Shown: positions 56,492 through 63,958 of the stretch, one piece after another
Layout: each line of letters starts with the position of its first letter
Numbering within the stretch: the stretch's first letter is position 1
Assembly: GCA_963666825.2 (NCBI GenBank)
Contig: OY763044.2
Span: 248,001-312,000, forward strand
Length of the DNA: 64,000 nt
Direction: 5' to 3'
From: Saccharicrinis sp963666825
Lineage (GTDB): Bacteria; Bacteroidota; Bacteroidia; Bacteroidales; Marinilabiliaceae
Notes under the pieces: generated by a model
Databases searched by the model: none
Told to the model about the DNA's origin: nothing
Seen by the model: only the letters and a program-made list of their open reading frames with translations
Made by a program: the position numbers and the translations under genes

Positions 56492-57370
56492 ATGAAAATT
56501 AAATCGCACAGAATCAACCTGGTTCTGATTTTGATTTCAATTGTAACATTATGTCAAGCCCAAAGCATTGTTCCATTGTACAATGGCGATGTTCCTGAAG
56601 GTTCTGAAATGTTTACGAAAAAGGAGTATGTAAGGAAAAGCAAAAAAGGTGAAATTATTACCTATAGAAATGTATCCATGCCTACCCTTACCATTCATCA
56701 GCCTACCGATGAAAAAAAGAATGGTACAGCACTAATAATTTGTCCTGGTGGTGGTTTTACCGGTTTGGCATTTAAGCTCGAAGGGACTATGATTGCTGAA
56801 TGGTGCAATGCTCATGGCATAACTGCATTTATATTAAAGTATCGGTTAATGCCCTTTACTCCTGAGGTAATTAAAGCGCAAGAAACTCCGGACGGAAAAT
56901 ATAAAACTATGGTAGCTCCATATGTGAAATTTGCAGTGGCAGATGGATTGGAAGCTGTAAAATATGTCCGAAGCCATGCAAAAGAATACGGCGTTGACCC
57001 AAATAAAATTGGGATAATGGGCTTTTCTGCAGGAGGAACAGTTTCCGGTTCTGTAGCTCAAACATACAGTCAAGATAGCAGACCTGACTTTGTTGCCCCA
57101 ATCTATGCTTATTGTTCTGCTATGTTAGGAGATTCAGTTCCTGATGATGCCCCACCAATGTTTCAGGCGCTTGCCAGTGATGATCCTATTGCTAATGGAA
57201 ATCCTGATTTTTATGAAAAATGGAGAGATGCAGGTAAGTCCGTCGAATTGCATTGTTTTTACTCCGGAGGTCATGGTTTTGGTATGAAAAAGCCTGGAAA
57301 TCCGTCTGATAAGTGGGCAGATCTTTTTTATTACTGGCTAGTCAATCAGGGATTACTTAATAAAGAATAA
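56492..57370 (+). CDS. Alpha/beta hydrolase, acetyl-esterase-like
   Basis: This 292-residue secreted protein (signal VLILISIVTLCQAQ) has an oxyanion segment ALIICPGGGFTGLAF, nucleophile S179 in GFSAGGTV, and catalytic H261 in SGGHGFGM. It belongs to the carbohydrate-esterase-like BD-FAE/dienelactone hydrolase group that in Bacteroidota glycan loci removes acetyl or aryl esters from sugars. Here it would deacylate the glycoside so that the neighbouring glycosidases can proceed. It ends the part of the cluster with higher GC content. Confidence 0.85.
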   Translation: MKIKSHRINLVLILISIVTLCQAQSIVPLYNGDVPEGSEMFTKKEYVRKSKKGEIITYRNVSMPTLTIHQPTDEKKNGTALIICPGGGFTGLAFKLEGTMIAEWCNAHGITAFILKYRLMPFTPEVIKAQETPDGKYKTMVAPYVKFAVADGLEAVKYVRSHAKEYGVDPNKIGIMGFSAGGTVSGSVAQTYSQDSRPDFVAPIYAYCSAMLGDSVPDDAPPMFQALASDDPIANGNPDFYEKWRDAGKSVELHCFYSGGHGFGMKKPGNPSDKWADLFYYWLVNQGLLNKE

Positions 57371-57403
57371 TTATTAACTACAAATTAAAAAAATCACAAC
57401 ACT

Positions 57404-58219
57404 ATGAAAGTAAAAAATAAAACAATTGTTGTTACTGGAGGTGGAGGTGGAATGGGACGAGAGTTAGTACTTGCATTGTTAAACAAGGGAGCAAATGTTA
57501 TTGCTATAGATATAAATGATCAAGCTTTAGATGAAACGTCTAAAATTGCAGGTTATAATAATACCAATTTAAGTTGTTTTAGATTAGATATTACCAATAA
57601 GTCTGCAGTAGAAGAGAAGGTAAATTTGATGTTTGAAAAGGTAGGAACGATTGATGGGATAATAAATAATGCGGGTATTATTCAGCCATTTATTGGGGTT
57701 AACGATTTAGCATACGATAAAATAGAAAGAGTGTTCAATGTAAATTTCTGGGGAACACTTCATCTTACTAAAGCTTTATTACCACATTTATTAACAAGAC
57801 CAGAAGCTCATATTGTAAACGTGTCAAGCATGGGTGGATTTATGTCTTTCCCAACTCAGACTATTTATGGAGCATCAAAAGCTGCAGTAAAATTATTTAC
57901 AGAAGGACTTTTCGCAGAAATGAGAGAAACGAATGTAAAGGTTACAGTTGTTCATCCTGGAGCAGTTGCTACAAATATTACAAAGAATTCAGGATTGGAA
58001 GGTCCTAAAGTAGAAGAAGGTTCCTCATCCAATGAAAATATGGCTCTATCTCCATCAAAAGCTGCAGGTTTAATCATAAGAGCTATGGAGAAAAACAAAT
58101 TCAGGGCTACCATTGGGAAAGATGCCTGGTTTTTGGATAAACTCTATCGCTTTTGTCCAAGATTTGCTACGAAGTTCATTGGCAAAATGATGGAAAAAAC
58201 ATTGGCCCAGCAAAAATAA
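57404..58219 (+). CDS. Short-chain dehydrogenase/reductase, possible aglycone dehydrogenase
   Basis: This 271-residue cytoplasmic protein has the cofactor motif VTGGGGGMGRELV, an NNAG segment (IINNAGIIQPF), the catalytic serine in NVSSMGG, and Y155-x-x-x-K159 in IYGASKAA. The D in IDIND after strand 2 favours NAD. The C-terminal extension (GKDAWFLDKLYRFCPRFATK) is typical of SDRs acting on bulky hydrophobic alcohols such as steroids or terpenoids rather than on free sugars; this last point is from family experience, not proof. It lies inside a run of glycosidase genes, 33 nt after the esterase gene, which is unusual. Confidence 0.8.
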   Translation: MKVKNKTIVVTGGGGGMGRELVLALLNKGANVIAIDINDQALDETSKIAGYNNTNLSCFRLDITNKSAVEEKVNLMFEKVGTIDGIINNAGIIQPFIGVNDLAYDKIERVFNVNFWGTLHLTKALLPHLLTRPEAHIVNVSSMGGFMSFPTQTIYGASKAAVKLFTEGLFAEMRETNVKVTVVHPGAVATNITKNSGLEGPKVEEGSSSNENMALSPSKAAGLIIRAMEKNKFRATIGKDAWFLDKLYRFCPRFATKFIGKMMEKTLAQQK

Positions 58220-58367
58220 GATTCTATTCATTAAGTTACTATTTAACCTACTTACTCGAATATATTAGATAATAATTCAAGTTTAACTACTTGAGTATTC
58301 TTCTTTCAGTTGATTAAATATTGACTCTTAAAATTTTATAAAATACTAACCAAAAAAATAACTAATC

Positions 58368-59132
58368 ATGGAAGGATTAAAAGATAAAGTAATTGTGTTT
58401 GCCGGTGCAGGTGGAATTGCTGATGGAACAGCGAAATTTTTAGGTGAAGCTGGAGCTAAAATAGTTGTTGGAGATATAATAATAGAAAATGCAGAGCGCT
58501 GTGTGCAGATTGCAAAAGATGCAGGAGGAGATGGTGTTGCTTCAGTTCTTGATATATCTAACCCGGATCAGGTTAAGAATTTGATGGATTTAGCAATTAA
58601 GCAGTACGGTAAAATTAACGGATTGTTTAATGTTGCAGCTAATATTAATCCTGTTGAGGTAGCAAAGGATACAAATCCAGTAGACATTGAGCTAGCGGAT
58701 TGGCAACGCAATATTGATATTAATCTCACCGGATTTATGTTGACTTCAAAATATGCAATCCCTCATATTTTAGAAGCAGGAGGTGGTTCAATTGTTAATA
58801 CTATTTCGGATGCTTTATATGCAGGTATGCCTGATAAATTGACCTATTCTGTTACCAAAGCAGGAATCGGGGCAATGACCCGAAATGTTGCCAGTCGGTT
58901 TGGCAAGCAAGGTATTCGTTGTAATGCGGTATCTCCTGGATTAGTACTAACCGAAAGCGGACTTCAAAATTCAGGGCATTTAGTGGAGATGGTGCTGCAA
59001 ATGATGCCATCAAACAGGGTGGGAAAACCTGAAGATTTAGGAGCCATTGTTTCCTTTCTTCTTTCTGATTTATCAGAATGGATTACAGGACAAAGCATCT
59101 GTGTTGATGGTGGTGCTATTATGAGGACATAG
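58368..59132 (+). CDS. Short-chain dehydrogenase/reductase
   Basis: This 254-residue protein is a classical SDR: FAGAGGIADGTAKFLGEAG for the dinucleotide (Ala replaces the last Gly of TGxxxGxG), VGDI with an acidic residue preferring NAD, NVAANINP, and Y160-S-V-T-K164 with the serine in NTISDAL. PSNRVGKPEDLGAIVSFLLS and ITGQSICVDGG are the usual C-terminal signatures. Substrate is unknown. It is preceded by a 148-nt gap that contains no gene. Together with the previous SDR it may carry out oxidation and reduction at one carbon of the aglycone or of a released sugar. Confidence 0.82.
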   Translation: MEGLKDKVIVFAGAGGIADGTAKFLGEAGAKIVVGDIIIENAERCVQIAKDAGGDGVASVLDISNPDQVKNLMDLAIKQYGKINGLFNVAANINPVEVAKDTNPVDIELADWQRNIDINLTGFMLTSKYAIPHILEAGGGSIVNTISDALYAGMPDKLTYSVTKAGIGAMTRNVASRFGKQGIRCNAVSPGLVLTESGLQNSGHLVEMVLQMMPSNRVGKPEDLGAIVSFLLSDLSEWITGQSICVDGGAIMRT

Positions 59133-59192
59133 CTCCTGCATCAGTTTGGGGCATTAGATTATTTTAAGAAGGACAGTTTCAATTATAAATAG

Positions 59193-60545
59193 ATGATTAA
59201 ATCAAATTTACTAAAGAGGTGTGTATTGGCCGCAGTTACTTTGCTTGCAAATGTGACTTTTATAACAGCACAGAATCCAATAACTCCTGCAGGAATGTAT
59301 ATTGCAGATCCTTCTGCGCGGATTTGGGATGATGGTAAATTATATATTTACGGTTCCTTGGATGAAAGTACTAAATACTATTGTTCTCGACGATACCATG
59401 TTTTATCAACATCTGATTTAAAGACCTGGGATATTATTGAGAACACTTTTTCCTCCAGCGATGAAAATGATCAGGTTCCATATTCAGATAAATATCTCTA
59501 TGCACCAGATTGTATGTTTCGTAACGGAAAATACTATTTATATTATTGTCAACCTGAAAGAAGAAAAGCAGAAGGTGTTGCTGTAAGTGATTCTCCGATT
59601 GGACCGTTTATTAACGGTAAAAAAATGGATGTAAACGGTATTGAACAGATTGATCCTGCTGTATTTATTGATGATGATGGTCAAGCCTATTATATCTGGG
59701 GGCAATTTTCGGCAAAGATTGCTAAACTAAAGACCAATATGACAGAGATTGACACATCGACTATAGTTACTAATTTATTAACAGAAGACGAGCATCATTT
59801 TCACGAGGGTAGTTTTATGTTTAAGCGAAAAGGAATTTACTATTTAGTTTATGCCGATATGAGTAGGGGTAATCGACCTACTTGTATTGGCTATGCAACT
59901 GGTAATTCACCAATGGGGCCTTTTAAGTATGGTGGAGTTATTGTGGATAATGATCATTGTGATCCGGCAACATGGAATAATCATGGTTCTGTAGCTGAAT
60001 ATAAAGGTAAATGGTATGTTTTTTATCATCGCTCTACACATAACAGTAATACAATGCGAAAAGCTTGTGTGGAACCCATTTTTTTTAATGAAGATGGGAG
60101 TATAGATGAGGTTGAGATGACATCTCAAGGAGCAGGAGTACCTCTGAGTGCGTTTGAGAAAATTGATTCAGAACGAGCTTGCTTGTTATATGGAAATGTT
60201 AGAATAGAACAGTTTGAGCCAGAAAATGAGATGTTGAGTAAAATTCATGGCTCAGATAATGTTGCCTATAAATATGTTGATTTTAAAGATGGAGTAAATG
60301 AAATTACGCTAAAGGTAAAATCTTTGAAAAATGGAGGTACTATAACTGTTCGTTCTGATACTCCCTGGGGATCAATTATAGGAATGGTTCGTGTTTCTGG
60401 TAAAGAAGATGGTCAGTGGGAAACCATAACTTCAAAAATAAGAGGAGATGAAGGTATTCATGCTATTTGGTTAGGCTTTTATGGTGAAGAAAGTGATTTG
60501 TTTGAATTGGATTGGTTCAAGTTTAATATGAATACAGTCCGTTAA
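59193..60545 (+). CDS. GH43 family glycosidase with C-terminal CBM6-like domain
   Basis: This 450-residue secreted protein (signal VTLLANVTFITAQ) has a five-bladed propeller with catalytic residues in PAGMYIADPSARIWDDG (base), EQIDPAVFIDDDG (pKa modulator) and DEHHFHEGSFMFK (acid). The C-terminal 120 residues (GNVRIEQFEPENE, then ELDWFKFN at the end) look like a CBM6-type carbohydrate-binding module. GH43 enzymes remove arabinofuranose, xylose or, in some subfamilies, galactose. The subfamily cannot be set by eye. It lies 60 nt after the second SDR. Confidence 0.88.
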   Translation: MIKSNLLKRCVLAAVTLLANVTFITAQNPITPAGMYIADPSARIWDDGKLYIYGSLDESTKYYCSRRYHVLSTSDLKTWDIIENTFSSSDENDQVPYSDKYLYAPDCMFRNGKYYLYYCQPERRKAEGVAVSDSPIGPFINGKKMDVNGIEQIDPAVFIDDDGQAYYIWGQFSAKIAKLKTNMTEIDTSTIVTNLLTEDEHHFHEGSFMFKRKGIYYLVYADMSRGNRPTCIGYATGNSPMGPFKYGGVIVDNDHCDPATWNNHGSVAEYKGKWYVFYHRSTHNSNTMRKACVEPIFFNEDGSIDEVEMTSQGAGVPLSAFEKIDSERACLLYGNVRIEQFEPENEMLSKIHGSDNVAYKYVDFKDGVNEITLKVKSLKNGGTITVRSDTPWGSIIGMVRVSGKEDGQWETITSKIRGDEGIHAIWLGFYGEESDLFELDWFKFNMNTVR

Positions 60546-60580
60546 GTATAATTAATGTTGAATATTTAAATAAATAAATA

Positions 60581-60952
60581 ATGAAAAAGATATTAGTAAT
60601 TTTTTGTAGTGTACTGTTATTCTCATGTAGTTCAACTGTTTCAAAAAATAATATTGATAAATATTTTATAGGTAAATGGGAAGTGACAATTAAAGGTACT
60701 CCAGTAGGCGATTCTAAACTTGTAGTGGATTTAAAAATGAAGGATGGAATAGTTACAGGTACAATTAAAAAGGAAGATGGAATCGTAGATTTAACAAATA
60801 TAGATGTAAATGGAGATTCTCTTCAAGTATCGTTCAAACATGGTATAATGCCTATTAATTTATTAATGATTAAAGCTGGAGATAATAAATGTAATTGCAA
60901 GCTAGCTAATATGTTTGATGGAGAATCTTTGCGTGTGATTACTATTAATTAA
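60581..60952 (+). CDS. Small lipoprotein, paralogue of the protein at 36610
   Basis: This 123-residue protein has a lipoprotein signal ending at Cys16 (VLLFSCSST). The mature domain begins GKWEVTIKGTPVGDSK and continues with short hairpins, ending LANMFDGESLRV. The GKW-V--GTP-GDS motif, overall length and final MFD are shared with the secreted protein near the other end of the cluster. That copy is not a lipoprotein, so the two may work in different places. A small beta-barrel that binds a hydrophobic ligand is an attractive guess but not established. Confidence 0.72.
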   Translation: MKKILVIFCSVLLFSCSSTVSKNNIDKYFIGKWEVTIKGTPVGDSKLVVDLKMKDGIVTGTIKKEDGIVDLTNIDVNGDSLQVSFKHGIMPINLLMIKAGDNKCNCKLANMFDGESLRVITIN

Positions 60953-60974
60953 TTATTGACATTGAAATATAATA

Positions 60975-61970
60975 ATGAAAAACGCTTGTATATTAGTATT
61001 TATAGTCCTTTGCGTATTTACGCCCAAAGGACTCTATGCTCAGAAAGATTCTTTAAAAGTGGGTTTTATTTTAGCTGATTTATATTCAGAAAGATGGAAC
61101 AATGATATGCAATACTTTAAGGAAAAGATAAATGATTTAGGAGGAAAAGTAACTTTCATTGATTGTTTTAATAGACAAGAAGAACAATTTAAGGCGGCAA
61201 AAAATCTAGTTAATCAAAATGTTGACTGTATTGTAATAGTTCCAATTGATTCTAAGGATACATCAATAGTTAATATTGCTAAAGATGCGAATATACCCAT
61301 TGTTTCTTATGATCGATATATTTATAGTAGTAATGTGGATTTATGCGTGACCTTTAATAGTTATAAAGTTGGACAATTAATGGCAGAACAAGTTGTAGCT
61401 AACTTAAGTAAAGGAACGATATTATACTTAGGGGGACCAACTAGTGATTATAATAGTTCATTAGTAAGAAAAGGAGTCTTTTCTATTTTAAGGAGTTATA
61501 AAAATAACTATAAGATAAAGTCTATCTCAACAATTGATTGGAATGAAATGAATGCATTTCTTAGTGTACAGAATTTTATTTCAGAAGCAGGATATGTACC
61601 TGATGCTATAATTTGTGCATCGGATGATTTAACAAAAGGTGCAGTGCTTGCAGTGGAAGAAGAAGGAATGTTAGGTAAAGTATTACTTACAGGACAAGAT
61701 GGCAATCTTGAAGTATGCCGTCAAATACTTAAGGGAAATATCTTAATGTCTGTTTATAAGTCAAATAAAGAGTTGGCATACGAAGCCGCAGAATCAGTCA
61801 TGAAACTCTTAAAAGGTGAAGATTTTAAGGATGAAAAAACAATGAATAATATATTCATGAAAGTATCTACAGTATTAAATGATCCTCAATTGATTGTAAA
61901 AGATAATGTTGTAGAATTAATGACTGGTGAAGGCGTGTATACAAAAGAACAATTATTAGAAAGTAAATAA
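60975..61970 (+). CDS. Periplasmic sugar-binding protein (XylF/RbsB-like), without ABC partners
   Basis: This 331-residue protein has a signal peptide ending near GLYAQ and the type I periplasmic binding fold of the LacI/RbsB/XylF family. Segments such as KVGFILADLYSERWNNDMQY, DCIVIVPIDSKD, NIPIVSYDRYIYSSNVDLCV, AIICASDDLTKGAV and LTGQDGNLEVCRQILKG match D-xylose-binding proteins. No ATPase or permease gene is nearby in this window, so it may hand sugar to a distant transporter or act as a sensor. It lies 22 nt after the small lipoprotein and 23 nt before pfkA. Confidence 0.82.
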   Translation: MKNACILVFIVLCVFTPKGLYAQKDSLKVGFILADLYSERWNNDMQYFKEKINDLGGKVTFIDCFNRQEEQFKAAKNLVNQNVDCIVIVPIDSKDTSIVNIAKDANIPIVSYDRYIYSSNVDLCVTFNSYKVGQLMAEQVVANLSKGTILYLGGPTSDYNSSLVRKGVFSILRSYKNNYKIKSISTIDWNEMNAFLSVQNFISEAGYVPDAIICASDDLTKGAVLAVEEEGMLGKVLLTGQDGNLEVCRQILKGNILMSVYKSNKELAYEAAESVMKLLKGEDFKDEKTMNNIFMKVSTVLNDPQLIVKDNVVELMTGEGVYTKEQLLESK

Positions 61971-61993
61971 GATTTCATTATTAGATCTTTATA

Positions 61994-62974
61994 ATGTCAG
62001 AAATCAAGAAAATAGGTGTGTTAACTTCAGGAGGTGATGCACCAGGAATGAATGCAGCCATCAGAGCTGTTGTCCGAAAATGCTGTTTTGAAGGAATTGA
62101 AATCGTTGGAATTAAAAAAGGTTATCTGGGATTGATAGCTAACGAATTCATTCAATTAGATGCCTCAAGTGTAAGTGGAATTTTGAAAGAGGGAGGAACG
62201 ATTCTTAAATCAGCAAGAAGTATTGAATTTAGAACAGAAGAAGGTAGACAAAAAGCATATGAAAATATTAGAAAGCAAGGAATAGATGCATTGGTTGTTA
62301 TTGGTGGAGATGGAACCTTTACAGGGGCTAATATTTTTGGGCAGGAATTTAATATTCCAATTGTTGGTGTACCTGGAACTATAGATAATGATTTGTATGG
62401 TACGGATTTAACAATCGGATATGATACTGCATTAAATACAGTTGTTGATGCTGTTGATAAAATTCGAGATACTGCTACTGCACACAGTAGGTTGTTTTTT
62501 ATAGAGGTAATGGGACGAGATGCCGGTTTTATTGCTCTAAGCGCAGGCGTAGCCTCTGGTGCAGAAGTGGTTCTTTTGCCTGAGAAACAAACAAGTTATG
62601 AAGAATTGAAAGAATTTTTAGAAAAGCAATATTCATATGCTAAAGAAAGCAGTATAGTTTTAGTTGCAGAAGGTGAAAAGTTAGGAAACACTATAGATAT
62701 TGCAGATAGAGTTAATAAAGAACATCCAGAGTATGATGTACGGGTAACTATCCTTGGTCATCTCCAAAGAGGTGGATCTCCATCAGTTGTGGACCGCGTT
62801 TTAGCAAGTGAATTAGGAGTTGCAGCTGTTGAGGCGTTGATGGATGATCAAAAAAGTATTATGGTTGGAATGGTTAAAGATGAGATAGTTAATATACCAT
62901 TTAACAAAGCCATAAAGAATAAGAAGAATATTAATAGTCGTTTATTAAACTTAATTCATGTCCTATCCGGGTAA
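61994..62974 (+). CDS. pfkA: 6-phosphofructokinase (ATP type)
   Basis: This 326-residue enzyme phosphorylates fructose 6-phosphate to fructose 1,6-bisphosphate. It has the PfkA signatures GVLTSGGDAPGMNAAIRAVV, GGDGTFTG (ATP site), VGVPGTIDNDLYGTD with the catalytic Asp, EVMGRDAGF and LGHLQRGGSPS. The Gly after GGDG favours ATP over pyrophosphate. Its position between a sugar-binding protein and uronate genes indicates a cluster-dedicated copy that channels released hexose into glycolysis; whether another pfkA exists elsewhere cannot be seen. Confidence 0.95.
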   Translation: MSEIKKIGVLTSGGDAPGMNAAIRAVVRKCCFEGIEIVGIKKGYLGLIANEFIQLDASSVSGILKEGGTILKSARSIEFRTEEGRQKAYENIRKQGIDALVVIGGDGTFTGANIFGQEFNIPIVGVPGTIDNDLYGTDLTIGYDTALNTVVDAVDKIRDTATAHSRLFFIEVMGRDAGFIALSAGVASGAEVVLLPEKQTSYEELKEFLEKQYSYAKESSIVLVAEGEKLGNTIDIADRVNKEHPEYDVRVTILGHLQRGGSPSVVDRVLASELGVAAVEALMDDQKSIMVGMVKDEIVNIPFNKAIKNKKNINSRLLNLIHVLSG

Positions 62975-63011
62975 ATGAATTACAGTATCAAGTAATTAGT
63001 TTAATGTATTA

Positions 63012-63866
63012 ATGAGTAAAATTATGAACCATTTAAATTTAAAAGATAGGATTGCAGTAATTACTGGAGGCGGAGGTGTACTTTGTTCAACTATTGCAAA
63101 AGATATGGCTTCTCAAGGAGTGAAAACTGCTATCTTGGATTTGAATCTGGAGGCTGCAGAAAAAGTAGCTATTGAAATTAAAGAAATATATGGTGTTGAA
63201 TCAATTGGAATCTCAGCTAACGTACTAAGCAAAGAATCATTAGAAGAGGCATTAAAAGTGATTCATGCAAAGTTAGGGACTGTTGATTATTTACTAAATG
63301 GAGCAGGAGGAAATGCAGCATCAGCTACCACTCAAGCTGAGTTTTTAACAGATGATTACATGGATAAGTTGGAAGAAACTTTCTTTGGCCTACAAATGGA
63401 TGGTTTTGATAAGGTATTCGCATTGAACTTTCAAGGAACTCTATTACCATCAATGGTTTTTGCTAAAGATATGTTAGCGAAAAATAATGGTGCAATTGTA
63501 AATGTATCTTCGATGAACTCCTACACTCCTTTAACAAAAATTCCTGCTTATTCAGCAGCAAAAGCAGCTATTAATAATTTCACTCAGTGGTTAGCTGTTC
63601 ACTTTGCCAAAACAGGTATCAGAGTAAATGCTATTGCTCCAGGATTTCTATTAACCAATCAAAACCGCTTTTTATTGATTGACAAAGAAACAGGTGACGC
63701 AACCCCAAGAGGTCATAAAATTATTGCTAATACACCAATGGAACGTTATGGTGAACCAGAAGAGTTATCGGGTACAGTGCTTTATTTAATGTCTGATTGG
63801 GCAACATTTATTACAGGTGTTGTAGTTCCTGTTGATGGTGGTTTTAGTGCATATAGTGGGGTATAA
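63012..63866 (+). CDS. uxuB: SDR-type D-fructuronate reductase (mannonate oxidoreductase)
   Basis: This 284-residue protein is a classical SDR with VITGGGGVLCSTIAKDMA (a substituted glycine motif typical of this subgroup), LNGAGGNA, the serine in VNVSSMNS, and Y180-S-A-A-K184. An insert around residues 105-135 (AEFLTDDYMDKLEETFFGLQ) distinguishes it from FabG-like SDRs and is found in the SDR-type mannonate oxidoreductases of Bacillus (YjmF) and Bacteroidota. It reduces D-fructuronate to D-mannonate. The next gene begins like UxuA, the following enzyme of the pathway, which supports the assignment. Confidence 0.88.
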   Translation: MSKIMNHLNLKDRIAVITGGGGVLCSTIAKDMASQGVKTAILDLNLEAAEKVAIEIKEIYGVESIGISANVLSKESLEEALKVIHAKLGTVDYLLNGAGGNAASATTQAEFLTDDYMDKLEETFFGLQMDGFDKVFALNFQGTLLPSMVFAKDMLAKNNGAIVNVSSMNSYTPLTKIPAYSAAKAAINNFTQWLAVHFAKTGIRVNAIAPGFLLTNQNRFLLIDKETGDATPRGHKIIANTPMERYGEPEELSGTVLYLMSDWATFITGVVVPVDGGFSAYSGV

Positions 63867-63869
63867 AAT

Positions 63870-63947
63870 GGTAAAAGGTAACAAGGTGGCAAGGTAGTAT
63901 GGTTTTAGATTACCCTTCAACCCTTAACCTATATACCCTGCTACCAT
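63870..63947. repeat. Imperfect inverted repeat between uxuB and uxuA
   Basis: GGTGGCAAGGTAGTAT (left) and ATACCCTGCTACC (right) pair imperfectly, and the left arm has a degenerate direct repeat (GGTAA, GGTGGCAAGGTAG). The construction resembles the spacer at 28744-28904 and may be a genome-wide intergenic repeat or an mRNA hairpin. Confidence 0.4.
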
Positions 63948-63958
63948 AAAAAAAAATT

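Noticed and set aside
34272..63866. Ulvan utilisation locus
   Set aside because: GH78, GH2, GH3 and GH43 occur in ulvan loci, but no ulvan lyase, GH88/GH105 or sulfatase is present within the 30 kb seen.
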